From the NCBI GenBank assembly GCA_002742845.1, contig DLUH01000005.1, forward strand, positions 507,707 through 571,706: DNA of 64,000 nt, read 5' to 3'. The notes under the pieces are model-generated. The model searched no databases, was not told where the DNA came from, and saw only the letters and a list, made by a program, of their open reading frames with translations. This document shows positions 7,796 to 16,485 of the stretch, in pieces (position 1 is the first letter of the stretch; the number at the start of each line of letters is the position of its first letter). The translations under genes and the position numbers were made by a program. This DNA is from Sulfurovum sp. UBA12169. GTDB lineage: Bacteria > Campylobacterota > Campylobacteria > Campylobacterales > Sulfurovaceae.

Positions 7796-9274
7796 TTAAA
7801 ACAGATAATTAATTTCAAATCTCAAGTCCCTATAGGAAGGGTCATCCTTAGGTGAGCCGTCCATGGCAACCGTATCGTCTTTCCCGTCACTAAACCCCAT
7901 ACCTATTTTAGTAGAAAGATTTGGTGCGGATTTGTATGTCTTGATGAGATGTATCGTGAACACGTTGCTGTCTGCCTGCACTCCCGGCTTTGTGTCATCA
8001 AAATTTTGTATCGCGTAGCCGGCTTTGGCTTTTAGTCCCGAAATAAGCCCCGCTTTTCCAAAATCGTATTTGCCGTCTATTGCAGTTGTTTTGGTGTTTG
8101 CGTAGATGTTGTACTGTCCCATGAGTCTCGTGTAGCCGCTGGTTGGAAATTTTCTCCAGGGGGCGATGAGGTCTCCTTTGTCTCGAACCTGAGTGTAGCC
8201 TAACCCGATATCCCATACACCTTGCAACAGGTCGATTTTTGCACCAAACAGACCGCTGTCAAGACTATTTGGATCATCATAGCCGATGGTATTTGTGACG
8301 AGATTTGCACCGCCTATTTTGCCCGCCCCTTTGTCCATTTGATGCATGTATCGTAGTGAAGAAGTGATGTTTACGTTATTGTTAAGATGAAACGTATAGG
8401 CTCCATTGATGGTTGCTGAAGCGATCAGTTCAGGCACAGCAGTATAGTTAAACATCAGTTCGAGATCGGAGTTTACCGCATGTGCGGCTTCGAAGATAAC
8501 AAGCCGGTCATCGATCCCCTCTGCCTGGAGCTTGGAGAGGGTCAGGCCTTGGTGCATGGCACTGTCATCATTGTCAGCCCAGCCGGCACCCAGCACTGTC
8601 GGATTGTCTCCGTAAGCAAGAAGATGATGGAATGTTTCATGATCTCTGAGTTTTTGACGCGTAAGATAGGCTGTTTTGACGGATAGGAAAGGAATATTTC
8701 CAGAGTGTAGCGTGATGCCTTCAAAGGTATTGGGAACCATTTTGGTGTCATTGCTTGCGGTTAAAAAGCTCTCAAATATCTGGCGGCCCGCCTTGATGGA
8801 GAGTTGTTTGTTTTTGTATTCCAGATACGACTGTGCAAAGGTGGCCAAATCAAACCTTCCTCCATGAAGCACTTCGAAGCGTGAAAAAAGATCTTTGCCT
8901 GACTTGACAAATCCGACATCTTCTGCATCCATATGCAAAGGATTGTAAGAGGTGTAAAGGCCCGCAGTGAAACCAAAACCGTCAAGATAGGCGCTTTTGT
9001 AAATCAAGCTGCTGCCAATTGCGGTTGCCCAGTTGTTTTGATTTTGATCGGTTTGTATTCCCCAATTCCATTTAAAGCTGTTCAGACGAAGTCTTCCGTA
9101 GAATATACCTTTCTCAAACATCTGTGTAAAAGTTTCTGCAGACCCAGGCAACTGGTTGTACACTTCTGTCATATTGGTTTTGAGTGTACGTTTAGGAATT
9201 TGGTCGGATGCATCGGCTATTTTTGTGTGCAGAAGGAGGATTGATACAATGAGGCAAAATCTAAAAATTGACAT
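7796..9274 (-). CDS. OprD-type outer-membrane porin heading the mod operon
   Basis: About 492 aa with a signal peptide (MSIFRFCLIVSILLLHTKIADA) and many amphipathic beta strands ending in FEINYLF, a typical C-terminal barrel signature with terminal Phe. The pattern (KGIFYGRLRLNSF, SIKAGRQIFES, TAYLTRQKLRDHE) matches the OprD-like porins common in Campylobacterota. I start at the ATG at 9274 with AAGGAG six bases upstream; an adjacent ATG at 9277 is also possible, while a longer form to 9352 would cover the ModE box. Being first in the operon behind that box, it is probably an outer-membrane entry route for molybdate or tungstate. Confidence 0.82.
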   Translation of the reverse strand: MSIFRFCLIVSILLLHTKIADASDQIPKRTLKTNMTEVYNQLPGSAETFTQMFEKGIFYGRLRLNSFKWNWGIQTDQNQNNWATAIGSSLIYKSAYLDGFGFTAGLYTSYNPLHMDAEDVGFVKSGKDLFSRFEVLHGGRFDLATFAQSYLEYKNKQLSIKAGRQIFESFLTASNDTKMVPNTFEGITLHSGNIPFLSVKTAYLTRQKLRDHETFHHLLAYGDNPTVLGAGWADNDDSAMHQGLTLSKLQAEGIDDRLVIFEAAHAVNSDLELMFNYTAVPELIASATINGAYTFHLNNNVNITSSLRYMHQMDKGAGKIGGANLVTNTIGYDDPNSLDSGLFGAKIDLLQGVWDIGLGYTQVRDKGDLIAPWRKFPTSGYTRLMGQYNIYANTKTTAIDGKYDFGKAGLISGLKAKAGYAIQNFDDTKPGVQADSNVFTIHLIKTYKSAPNLSTKIGMGFSDGKDDTVAMDGSPKDDPSYRDLRFEINYLF

Positions 9275-9307
9275 CATCCTCTCCTTTTTGCTCATTTTTA
9301 AAATCAT

Positions 9308-9335
9308 ATCGTTATATAACTTATAACATAACGAT
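9308..9335 (-). promoter_or_regulatory. ModE-type palindromic operator of the mod operon
   Basis: Perfect 8-bp inverted repeat ATCGTTAT / ATAACGAT (9308-9315 and 9328-9335) around a 12-base AT-rich centre, a near-textbook ModE operator. It lies 33 bp upstream of the OprD-type porin start and downstream of modE, so it should control the whole operon from the porin to modC. By analogy with known ModE proteins I infer repression when molybdate or tungstate is plentiful. Confidence 0.78.
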
Positions 9336-9387
9336 TTTTTAAAATATTTCAAGATCTTTTGATGATTTTTTGTACAGTATAGTTAAT

Positions 9388-10179
9388 CTATATGGCTAAT
9401 AATGCATTTGAAATATCAAACGAAGCCCAGATTTTATCTTTTAGGGCTAAAGACTGCTCTCTTAAATTTTCGGTTGGGATAGATGCGATAAGCGTCTGCT
9501 TTCCTTCAAGCAAGACTGTGACTTCGCTTTGTGCTTCATCTTCTTCAATGCATGTAATTGTCCCGTTCAGATAGTTTTTTGTCTCTTCCGGGGCAGCCGG
9601 TTTGGTTTTAAATAAAGAGATCCAAGCGGCTTTAAGCAAAACATAGAGTGCGGCCCCTTTTTGGATATCCATCTCTTTAAGGCTCTGCTTGGTGATTATA
9701 ACAGCAACTTGTGTTTTGTCGTCTATCTTTATGATGAGTTTTGCCTGATTTTTGTTTGTTTTGATTTCTAAAACAGTGCCCAGAAGCTGATTTCTTGCGC
9801 TGGTTCGCAAAGTCAGTTTGGAGATAAAAGCGGAAAACTTATCGTTGTCATCAGTATAATGCTCGAGTGTTTCAAAAAAGAGATGCTGGGCATGCTCGAT
9901 CTTTTTATAGAGGGTGATGTATTCTAGTCCTTTAGGGGTAAGGCGTGTGCCTCCGCCTCCTTTGCCTCCTGTGGAGCGTTCCACTAGCGGTTCTTCGGAG
10001 AGTTTGTTGATCGCATCGATGGCATCCCAGGCAGCTTTGTAGCTCATTTTCATGATTTTGGCAGCGCCGGAGATGGAGCCCGTTTGATGAATATGTTCAA
10101 GCAGTTCAATGCGCCCTCTGCCTAAAAAATTTTGTTTGGCTTTGCTGATCCAAAGTCTTCCGTCGATATGGTTATGCAT
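9388..10179 (-). CDS. modE: Molybdate-responsive transcriptional regulator ModE
   Basis: 263 aa, matching E. coli ModE (262 aa). The N-terminal winged helix-turn-helix covers about residues 1-105 (LLEHIHQTGSISGAAKIMKM; ERSTGGKGGGGTRLTPKGLE), and two TOBE/Mop domains follow (from about 125 and about 195). It binds DNA as a dimer after loading molybdate or tungstate. I chose the ATG at 10179, behind AAGGGT, because the extra 32 residues of the longer frame do not look like the family. It sits just upstream of a ModE-type palindrome and the mod operon, in the same direction. Confidence 0.93.
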   Translation of the reverse strand: MHNHIDGRLWISKAKQNFLGRGRIELLEHIHQTGSISGAAKIMKMSYKAAWDAIDAINKLSEEPLVERSTGGKGGGGTRLTPKGLEYITLYKKIEHAQHLFFETLEHYTDDNDKFSAFISKLTLRTSARNQLLGTVLEIKTNKNQAKLIIKIDDKTQVAVIITKQSLKEMDIQKGAALYVLLKAAWISLFKTKPAAPEETKNYLNGTITCIEEDEAQSEVTVLLEGKQTLIASIPTENLREQSLALKDKIWASFDISNALLAI

Positions 10180-10341
10180 GAATACCCTTGCTTTTTTGAT
10201 CCGGTATGGGGAGTAAATAAATGAATATCGAAAAATACAATTGATAAAAAACAATTCAAATTTTTCATTTATCAAGTATGTATATCAATTTATGGATTGA
10301 AAAAGTATAGCAAAAAGAAGATTTTTTTACAATAGTGTAAG

Positions 10342-10416
10342 TGGTGACCCCACGGAGACTCGAACTCCGGTAACATGGATGAAAACCATGGATCCTAACC
10401 GCTAGACGATGGGGCC
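10342..10416 (-). tRNA. tRNA-Glu (anticodon TTC), copy 1
   Basis: 75 bases including an encoded CCA end. The acceptor stem GGCCCCA/TGGGGTC has one G-T wobble, the T loop is GTTCGAGTC, and the anticodon loop TTTTCAT presents TTC, read on the minus strand. It is identical to the copy at 10447-10521 and 30 bases downstream of it, so both are probably processed from one transcript. Confidence 0.95.
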
Positions 10417-10446
10417 AAAACTATTTAAAGAAAAAACAAGTTAAAA

Positions 10447-10521
10447 TGGTGACCCCACGGAGACTCGAACTCCGGTAACATGGATGAAAACCATGGATCC
10501 TAACCGCTAGACGATGGGGCC
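10447..10521 (-). tRNA. tRNA-Glu (anticodon TTC), copy 2
   Basis: Same 75-base sequence as the copy at 10342-10416, including the CCA end. It is the promoter-proximal copy. A -10-like element lies about 20 bases upstream of its 5' end. Confidence 0.95.
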
Positions 10522-10540
10522 ATTACAACTTGTGGACGAA

Positions 10541-10546
10541 ATTATA
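10541..10546 (-). promoter_or_regulatory. Probable -10 element of the tRNA-Glu pair
   Basis: TATAAT on the minus strand, 20 bases before the 5' end of the first-transcribed tRNA-Glu. No good -35 is seen, which is usual for this phylum. Confidence 0.45.
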
Positions 10547-10606
10547 TAAATTGAGCGCTTAAAAAACTCTTAAAGTGAGAAAATTTAAACAAAAAAGGAA
10601 AAAACA

Positions 10607-11092
10607 TTGAAAATAGTATCTTTTGTATTTTTTATAATGGGTATATTCTTTCTTGGCGCGTGCGCACCCAAACAGTATATAAAACAAAATGCGGCCCTGA
10701 TTATTTTTAAAACACCGGCATTTCAGTATGCTGATTTGGGATTTATTTACGAGAATAAAGAGGAAACAAAAGTAGAAATTTACAGTAATGCTCAACCATT
10801 AATGTCGCTTAAAATATTAAAAGAAACAATTTGTATGAGTTTTTTGAAATGCATGTCCAAAGAGACATTCAATCAAAAAGTACTAAGTGCCTACTATCCT
10901 CAAGATACCCTTGCGCATATTTTTCACGGAAAACCTATTTTTGAACAGACGGGATTAGAAAAAAATCGTAACGGCTTTACGCAAAAAATCGTAAGTCCAA
11001 AAAAATATGACATTTTTTATAGTGTTTTAAATGATGAAATTATTTTCCGTGATACAATCAACCAAATACTCATCAAGGTGAAAAAACAATGA
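10607..11092 (+). CDS. Small hypothetical lipoprotein
   Basis: 161 aa starting at a TTG behind AAAAAGGAAAA. The N-terminus is a lipoprotein signal with lipobox FLGAC, so Cys19 should be acylated. The rest is basic and soluble, with two Cys in SFLKCMSKE and TICMS and no recognisable domain. The stop overlaps the nfo start as ATGA, so it is translationally coupled to nfo. No function can be given from sequence; it resembles small lipoproteins conserved in Campylobacterota. Confidence 0.75.
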   Translation: MKIVSFVFFIMGIFFLGACAPKQYIKQNAALIIFKTPAFQYADLGFIYENKEETKVEIYSNAQPLMSLKILKETICMSFLKCMSKETFNQKVLSAYYPQDTLAHIFHGKPIFEQTGLEKNRNGFTQKIVSPKKYDIFYSVLNDEIIFRDTINQILIKVKKQ

Positions 11093-11976
11093 AATTTGTA
11101 GGCGCGCACGTCAGCATAAGCGGAGGGATAGAAAATGCTCCTTTAAATGCCAAAGCTATCGGGGCAAAAGCTTTTGCCCTTTTTACAAAAAACCAAAGAC
11201 AGTGGGCAGCAAAATCTTTGCTGCAAGAAAATATTGATGCTTTTCATCAAAATCTAAAACTCGCAGGCATTCTGCCCAAACATGTGCTTCCGCATGACAG
11301 TTATCTGATTAATCTGGGGCATCCTGAAGCCGACAAGCTTGAAAAATCCCGCGAAGCATTTATCGATGAACTGGAGCGCTGCGGTATATTGGGGCTTGAC
11401 AAACTCAATTTTCACCCCGGTTCGCATTTGACAAAGATTAATAAAAAAGATCCTTTATATGATGCGTTGTTGGCAGATGCGGAACAATCCTGCCTGGACG
11501 TGATAGCTGAATCAATGAACAGGGCCATAGAGGCAACCAAGGATTCCGGCGTCAAGCTTGTGATAGAAAATACTGCCGGCCAAGGCAGCAATCTTGGGTA
11601 TAAGTTTGAACAGTTGGGGTATCTAATCGATAAAATTGATGACAAAAGCCGTGTAGGGGTCTGTTTGGATACCTGTCACACCTTCACGGCAGGCTATGAT
11701 CTGCGCACCAAAGAGAGCTATAATGAAACAATGGAGGCATTTGAACGCATTGTTGGATTCAAATTTCTTAGCGGTATGCATCTTAATGACTCTAAGCCAA
11801 AACTGGGCTCAAGAGTGGACAGGCATGCTTCTTTGGGCCAAGGGGAGCTTGGCTGGGATACGTTTGAATGGATTATGAATGATCCGCGTATGGATGACAT
11901 TCCTTTGATACTCGAAACGATCGATGAATCTCTTTGGGCAGAGGAGATCAGAGGATTGTATGCGCTGATCAAATAA
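11089..11976 (+). CDS. nfo: Deoxyribonuclease IV (AP endonuclease Nfo)
   Basis: Cuts DNA 5' to abasic sites in base excision repair. 295 aa, slightly longer than E. coli Nfo (285). The metal-binding motifs of the TIM barrel are all present: GAHVSISGG (5-13), [37 protein letters not shown] and [14 protein letters not shown], ending with LILETID. The zinc-binding His, Glu and Asp residues are intact. It overlaps the lipoprotein gene by four bases. Confidence 0.97.
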   Translation: MKFVGAHVSISGGIENAPLNAKAIGAKAFALFTKNQRQWAAKSLLQENIDAFHQNLKLAGILPKHVLPHDSYLINLGHPEADKLEKSREAFIDELERCGILGLDKLNFHPGSHLTKINKKDPLYDALLADAEQSCLDVIAESMNRAIEATKDSGVKLVIENTAGQGSNLGYKFEQLGYLIDKIDDKSRVGVCLDTCHTFTAGYDLRTKESYNETMEAFERIVGFKFLSGMHLNDSKPKLGSRVDRHASLGQGELGWDTFEWIMNDPRMDDIPLILETIDESLWAEEIRGLYALIK

Positions 11977-12015
11977 TATAGATAAAATGAGTTGCCATAA
12001 AGGAGGGCAAGGGGG

Positions 12016-13230
12016 ATGAATACAACAAAAGGGTGGATACTGAGTGTTATGACAGGCACGATGGCTATGGCAGGAGGGTATAAGATCCCTGAGCAGTCGC
12101 TTAATTCGATGGCTTTGGGAGCGGCATATGTTGCCCATACCACTGAAGCGGATACGGCATATTTTAATCCTGCAAACATGAGTTTTATGAACGAATCGCA
12201 ATACGTTGAGGGAGGTCTGACGCTGGCGCATCTTCCTTCAAATATTTATACGCTGATTGATCCGTATTCAGGGGAGTCTAAGACGGAAGATATCCTTATT
12301 CCCCACTTTCATTATGTATCCGCATCTGCAGGAGATTTTAGGTGGGGGGCAAGCTTGACGGTACCTGCGGGGTTGACAAAACGCTGGGATACGCCTTATC
12401 AAAAACTGTATGCCAAAGAGTTTACACTGAAAGTTTTAGAATTTAATCCATCGCTTTCCTATAGGGTGTCGGATCATTTGAGTATGGGCGGAGGAGTAAG
12501 ATTTGTTTACAGCGAAGGGACGGTGAAAAGCGAAGGGGATGTTTCACGGGACATGGAAGGCGATACGTTTGAGACAGGATACAATCTGGCACTGGCATAC
12601 AAGCCTGTTCCGGATGTCGATTTTGCAGCAACATACCGATCCAATATCGATCTTAATGAAGAAGGAACCGCAAAACTTTTTTACGGAAGCGCTTTGCTTT
12701 ACAACGGCGATGCAAGCGTTTCGGTTCCTCTGCCCGCTTCGCTCAATATCGCCATCAGCAAAACATGGCAAGAAAAGTTCACTTTAGAATTCAATTATGA
12801 AAAAACCTATTGGTCAAAGTATAAGACATTGGATTTTAAATATGGCGGCACAGATATTGGGCCATTGACACCTTATTTTGATGACCCTATTGCCAAAAAC
12901 TGGAAAGATACCGATACCTTTAGGATCGGAGCAACCATAAAAATGGACAATCAGTTGACAGCCATGTTCGGTTTTGCAATTGATGAGACCCCCGTTCCCG
13001 TAGAGACCGTCGGTTTCGAATTGCCCGACAGCGATGCCAAGATCTTTTCGATGGGATTTCGCTATCGGCAAACAGACAATCTTTCATGGGGTGCTGCATT
13101 TCTTTATGACAGCAAAGAGAGTTTTTCTGTGCCCGCAGGCGTTAATCCAAATGCGGTACTTGCAAATGGCGGAAGCTTTGATGAAGGAGGAGCTTTCTTG
13201 ACGACCATAGGAATTTCTTACGAGTATTGA
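12016..13230 (+). CDS. FadL/TodX-type outer-membrane transport protein
   Basis: 404 aa with signal peptide and the family N-terminus GGYKIPEQSLNSMALGAAYVA followed by DTAYFNPANMSF, as in OMPP1/FadL/TodX (PF03349). The N-terminal plug region and the C-terminal FLTTIGISYEY strand are both present, so it is complete. FadL proteins pass long-chain fatty acids or hydrocarbons across the outer membrane. An AGGAGGGCAAGGGGG purine run gives the ribosome site. It is followed after one base by the acyl-CoA ligase part of the fusion gene, the usual partner for activating imported fatty acids. Confidence 0.9.
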   Translation: MNTTKGWILSVMTGTMAMAGGYKIPEQSLNSMALGAAYVAHTTEADTAYFNPANMSFMNESQYVEGGLTLAHLPSNIYTLIDPYSGESKTEDILIPHFHYVSASAGDFRWGASLTVPAGLTKRWDTPYQKLYAKEFTLKVLEFNPSLSYRVSDHLSMGGGVRFVYSEGTVKSEGDVSRDMEGDTFETGYNLALAYKPVPDVDFAATYRSNIDLNEEGTAKLFYGSALLYNGDASVSVPLPASLNIAISKTWQEKFTLEFNYEKTYWSKYKTLDFKYGGTDIGPLTPYFDDPIAKNWKDTDTFRIGATIKMDNQLTAMFGFAIDETPVPVETVGFELPDSDAKIFSMGFRYRQTDNLSWGAAFLYDSKESFSVPAGVNPNAVLANGGSFDEGGAFLTTIGISYEY

Positions 13231-13231
13231 T

Positions 13232-15919
13232 ATGGATGAAGTGTTTAATAATTTTTATGAGCTGATCTCTTTTAGAGCACAAAAGGACAGAAGAAAAGTA
13301 GCGCTTCTTATTGATGAAGAAAAAATCAGGTATGGCCAGCTGCTTGAAAAAATAGATGCGTTTGCAGGATTTTTGGCACATAAGGGCATTAAAAAAGGCG
13401 ATAAGATCGCACTTTTTTTGCGCAACTGTCCAGAGTTTATCTATAGTGTTTTTGCTGCTTCAAAAGTCGGGGCTATTGTTGTGCCGATCAATACTTTTCT
13501 AAAAGAAGAAGAACTTTCTTATATTCTTGAAAACAGCAAAACGACCATACTGATAGCTTCTGCAGCTTATGAAAAAATAGTGAAAGCAAGTCGTGCTTAT
13601 GCACTATGCGCAAATGTGATATGGGAAGGGGATCTTGAAACAAAGAGCAATTTTGATTGCGAATACAAAGAGGCTATAAATTCAACATTTCATGTATCAC
13701 AAGCAGGCACGACACCCGAAGATATAGCGGTGGTCATCTACACCTCCGGGACTACCGGCAAACCAAAAGGGGCGATGCTAAGCTATAAAAATATTTTTTC
13801 CAATACTCGCTCAGGAACAATTACAATCAATGTTACGTCCAAAGATCGAGCCATTGTTTTTTTACCGATGTTTCATTCTTTTACTTTTTCTATAGGGGTA
13901 ATGCTGCCGTTGTATGTGGGGGCAAGCATTGTCATCATCAAATCCATACAGCCTTTTTCAAATATTTTTAAACAGGTATTGCTTAAACGTGTAACCATTT
14001 TCTTCGGAATACCTGATGTATACAATGCGCTTTCAAAAACAAAACTGCCTTGGTATTTTATGTGGTTTAACTGTGTGCGCGCTTTTATTTCCGGAGCAGC
14101 GCCCTTACAGCCCAAAACGCTTGATGCAATGGCAAGCAAATTTAAAAAAGCAGTTTTGCTCGAAGGGTATGGTTTAAGCGAAGCATCACCCGCGGTCAGT
14201 ATAAATACATTTAAAAAACAAAAAGCCGGATCAGTAGGAACGGCGCTATACGGGTATGAGATAAAGATTGTAGATGAAAATCTGGTTGAAGTGCCACGGG
14301 GTGCAACGGGTGACATTATCGTCAAGGGGGATAATGTCATGAAGGGCTATCTTGGGCTCCCGGAAGCTACAGCCCAGACCATCGTCAATGGGTGGCTGCT
14401 TACCGGCGATATGGGGTATATGGACGAAGAGGGATTTTTGTTTATTGTTGACAGAAAAAAAGATTTGATCATCTCAAAAGGAATTAACATTTACCCGCGT
14501 GAGGTTGAAGAGGTAATCAACGGCTTTAAAGGAATCGCTGCTTCTGCAGTAATAGGGGCAGAAGATGAAAAAAGCGGCGAAATACCTATAGGGTATTTGG
14601 AACTTGAAGAAGAACTCGATCACATAGACGAAGCAGAGCTTAAAGCCTATGTGCGTCAACACCTTGCCGATTATAAGATACCTAGACAATTTCATATTGT
14701 CAAGGCATTGCCCAAAAATGCAACGGGAAAAGTGCTAAAGCGCGCATTAAAAGAGCAACTAAAAGAAAAGCATTTGTTTGAAGATTCGGGAGTTATTAAA
14801 GCGATCGTCAATGCCAGACTGTTTCTTGAGGAGGAGATAATAGAAGGAAAAGTATTGCTTTTTGGCAAGAAGATTGTCGGTATTGTCGACGTGCCTCCTG
14901 AAAATATAGAGATCATTGATGCAAAAGGGGCTTGCGTGAGCGCAGGTTTTATCGATTTGCATATTCATGGCTCTGGTGGCGCGGATGTCATGGATGCCAC
15001 ACCTTTGGCATTGGAAACGATCTCTTCAACACTTCCGCAGACGGGCACAACCTCTTTTTTGGCTACAACGATGACGATGTCAACAGAAGCGATATGCAAT
15101 GCTTTGAAAAATATTCAAGCAAGCAAACAAAAGGTAAGCGGCGCAAAGATATTGGGAGCGCATTTGGAAGGGCCATTTATCAATCCCTTAAAGCATGGCG
15201 CACAAAATAAGGCATACGTGCAAACACCCAATACGGCATGGATTGAGGCATATGCGGATGAGGTGAAAATGATTACGCTTGCTCCTGAAGTGGAAGGAGC
15301 ACAAGAGTTTATTCGGTATATTGCAAAACAATATCCTTATATTGTTTTAAGCATTGGGCATAGTGATGCAAGCTATGAACAAACCAAAGCAAGTTTTGCG
15401 CAAGGCATTTCTCATGCGACACACCTCTTTAATGCAATGAACGTTTATCATCACAGAAAACCGGGTGTCGTCGGCGCTGTATTTGATGCGGACGTTACAT
15501 GTGATATTATTGCAGACTTGGTACATACGCATCCTTCTGTCTTGGCGCTTACATATCGGCTTAAAAAAGATAAACTGATCCTTGTTTCTGATGCAATGCG
15601 CGCAGGATGCATGAAAAACGGGACATATGATTTGGGCGGACAAAAGGCGGAGGTTTCAAAAGGAAAAGCGTTGCTCGAAGACGGCACGCTCGCGGGCAGC
15701 GTATTAAGGCTGAATGAGGCATTGAAAAATATGATAACCTTTACTCCCATGACGCCGCTGGAAGCAGTGAGGAGCGTGACAGCGCTTCCCGCCCAAAAGC
15801 TCAGCATAAAAAAGGGAGCACTTAAAGCGGGGTATGATGCAGATATAGTGATGTTTGATGAAGATTTTAGTATCATGCTAACAGTCATTGACGGAGAAGT
15901 AAGCTATCAAAGGGGATAA
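13232..15919 (+). CDS. Fusion: long-chain acyl-CoA ligase + N-acetylglucosamine-6-phosphate deacetylase
   Basis: 895 aa in one frame. Residues 1 to about 510 form a complete AMP-binding acyl-CoA synthetase: YTSGTTGKPKG (about 170-180), GYGLSEASPA, GDMGYMDEEGFLFIVDRKKD and the C-terminal catalytic lysine in KNATGKVLKR. Residues from about 517 to the end form a full-length NagA: GFIDLHIHGSGG, HLEGPF, GHSDAS, THLFNAM and VSDAM carry the metal and substrate residues. Nothing of either enzyme seems lost. The linker is only about ten residues. The fusion spans two pathways: fatty-acid activation (with the FadL-type gene before it) and GlcNAc use (with EIIA after it). Loss of a stop codon between operon neighbours is the simplest origin; a sequencing frameshift is the alternative. 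Confidence 0.88.
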   Translation: MDEVFNNFYELISFRAQKDRRKVALLIDEEKIRYGQLLEKIDAFAGFLAHKGIKKGDKIALFLRNCPEFIYSVFAASKVGAIVVPINTFLKEEELSYILENSKTTILIASAAYEKIVKASRAYALCANVIWEGDLETKSNFDCEYKEAINSTFHVSQAGTTPEDIAVVIYTSGTTGKPKGAMLSYKNIFSNTRSGTITINVTSKDRAIVFLPMFHSFTFSIGVMLPLYVGASIVIIKSIQPFSNIFKQVLLKRVTIFFGIPDVYNALSKTKLPWYFMWFNCVRAFISGAAPLQPKTLDAMASKFKKAVLLEGYGLSEASPAVSINTFKKQKAGSVGTALYGYEIKIVDENLVEVPRGATGDIIVKGDNVMKGYLGLPEATAQTIVNGWLLTGDMGYMDEEGFLFIVDRKKDLIISKGINIYPREVEEVINGFKGIAASAVIGAEDEKSGEIPIGYLELEEELDHIDEAELKAYVRQHLADYKIPRQFHIVKALPKNATGKVLKRALKEQLKEKHLFEDSGVIKAIVNARLFLEEEIIEGKVLLFGKKIVGIVDVPPENIEIIDAKGACVSAGFIDLHIHGSGGADVMDATPLALETISSTLPQTGTTSFLATTMTMSTEAICNALKNIQASKQKVSGAKILGAHLEGPFINPLKHGAQNKAYVQTPNTAWIEAYADEVKMITLAPEVEGAQEFIRYIAKQYPYIVLSIGHSDASYEQTKASFAQGISHATHLFNAMNVYHHRKPGVVGAVFDADVTCDIIADLVHTHPSVLALTYRLKKDKLILVSDAMRAGCMKNGTYDLGGQKAEVSKGKALLEDGTLAGSVLRLNEALKNMITFTPMTPLEAVRSVTALPAQKLSIKKGALKAGYDADIVMFDEDFSIMLTVIDGEVSYQRG

Positions 15920-16390
15920 ATGTTTGGATTTTTTAAGCGCAAAGCAAGGGAGATAAAGTCTCCCGTAGATGGAATGGTGGTAGCACTTGAAAGTGTCAAG
16001 GATGATGTTTTTTCCCAAAAAATGGTGGGAGACGGGGTGGCTGTGATACCAATGTCTGAGATATTTACAGCACCTATTGACGGCGTGGTCGTAAAAATTT
16101 TCCCAACCAATCATGCCTATAGCATTAAATCAGATAAAGACTTGACTGTTATGGTACATATTGGTTTGGATACGGTTGAGTTAGAGGGAAGAGGGTTTGA
16201 GCGCCTTGTCAATGAAGGGGATACCGTTTCTTGCGGGGACGCGATCATTCGGGCAGATCTGCCTTATTTGCGCCAACATGCAAAAGATATCATCACGCCG
16301 GTTATTATTTCTGATGAAAGTGATGTTAAAAAGATCGAAAAAAAATACACTATTGTCAAAAGCGGCGATAGTATAATGGAAGTAATGTGA
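15920..16390 (+). CDS. crr: PTS glucose/GlcNAc-type EIIA component
   Basis: 156 aa, complete IIA-Glc fold. The phosphate-accepting His lies in VMVHIGLDTVELEGRGF, and the partner His in TNHAYSIKSDKDL. It takes phosphate from HPr and passes it to the IIB domain of the EIICB at 16482-17858, which lacks a IIA domain of its own. The ATG follows directly after the stop of the deacetylase fusion gene, so the two are co-translated. A small membrane-peptide frame overlaps its stop as GTGA. Confidence 0.93.
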   Translation: MFGFFKRKAREIKSPVDGMVVALESVKDDVFSQKMVGDGVAVIPMSEIFTAPIDGVVVKIFPTNHAYSIKSDKDLTVMVHIGLDTVELEGRGFERLVNEGDTVSCGDAIIRADLPYLRQHAKDIITPVIISDESDVKKIEKKYTIVKSGDSIMEVM

Positions 16391-16485
16391 TACCGGAAGT
16401 TGACAGCTATTACCACTATATTGCATATGCAGTTATTGTTGTTGTTTTCTTTTTGGTCTTAAAGTTGCCTAAAAAGAAAGATTAA
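16387..16485 (+). CDS. Candidate 32-residue single-span membrane peptide
   Basis: A GTG overlapping the crr stop (GTGA) opens a 33-codon frame ending at TAA 16483-16485. The peptide starts VIPEVDSYYHYIAYAVIVVV, continues with FFLVL, and ends in LPKKKD: a short head, about 17 hydrophobic residues and a positively charged tail, the pattern of a small inner-membrane protein with a cytoplasmic C-terminus. Four-base coupling to crr and its fit into the gap before the convergent nagE (overlap of four bases) support it. Chance is not excluded for so short a frame. It could be an accessory of the PTS permease. Confidence 0.45.
   Translation: MIPEVDSYYHYIAYAVIVVVFFLVLKLPKKKD

Noticed and set aside
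10559-10795. 78-residue minus-strand frame over the lipoprotein gene
   Set aside because: It is the antisense shadow of a gene with a convincing lipobox.
11809-12231. 140-residue minus-strand frame across nfo and the FadL-type gene
   Set aside because: It is antisense to two clear genes and has no ribosome site or family pattern.
14740-14800. Treating the ligase-NagA gene as a simple frameshift artefact
   Set aside because: The frame is open with sensible residues through the linker and both domains are intact; I keep it as a fusion but flag the read check.
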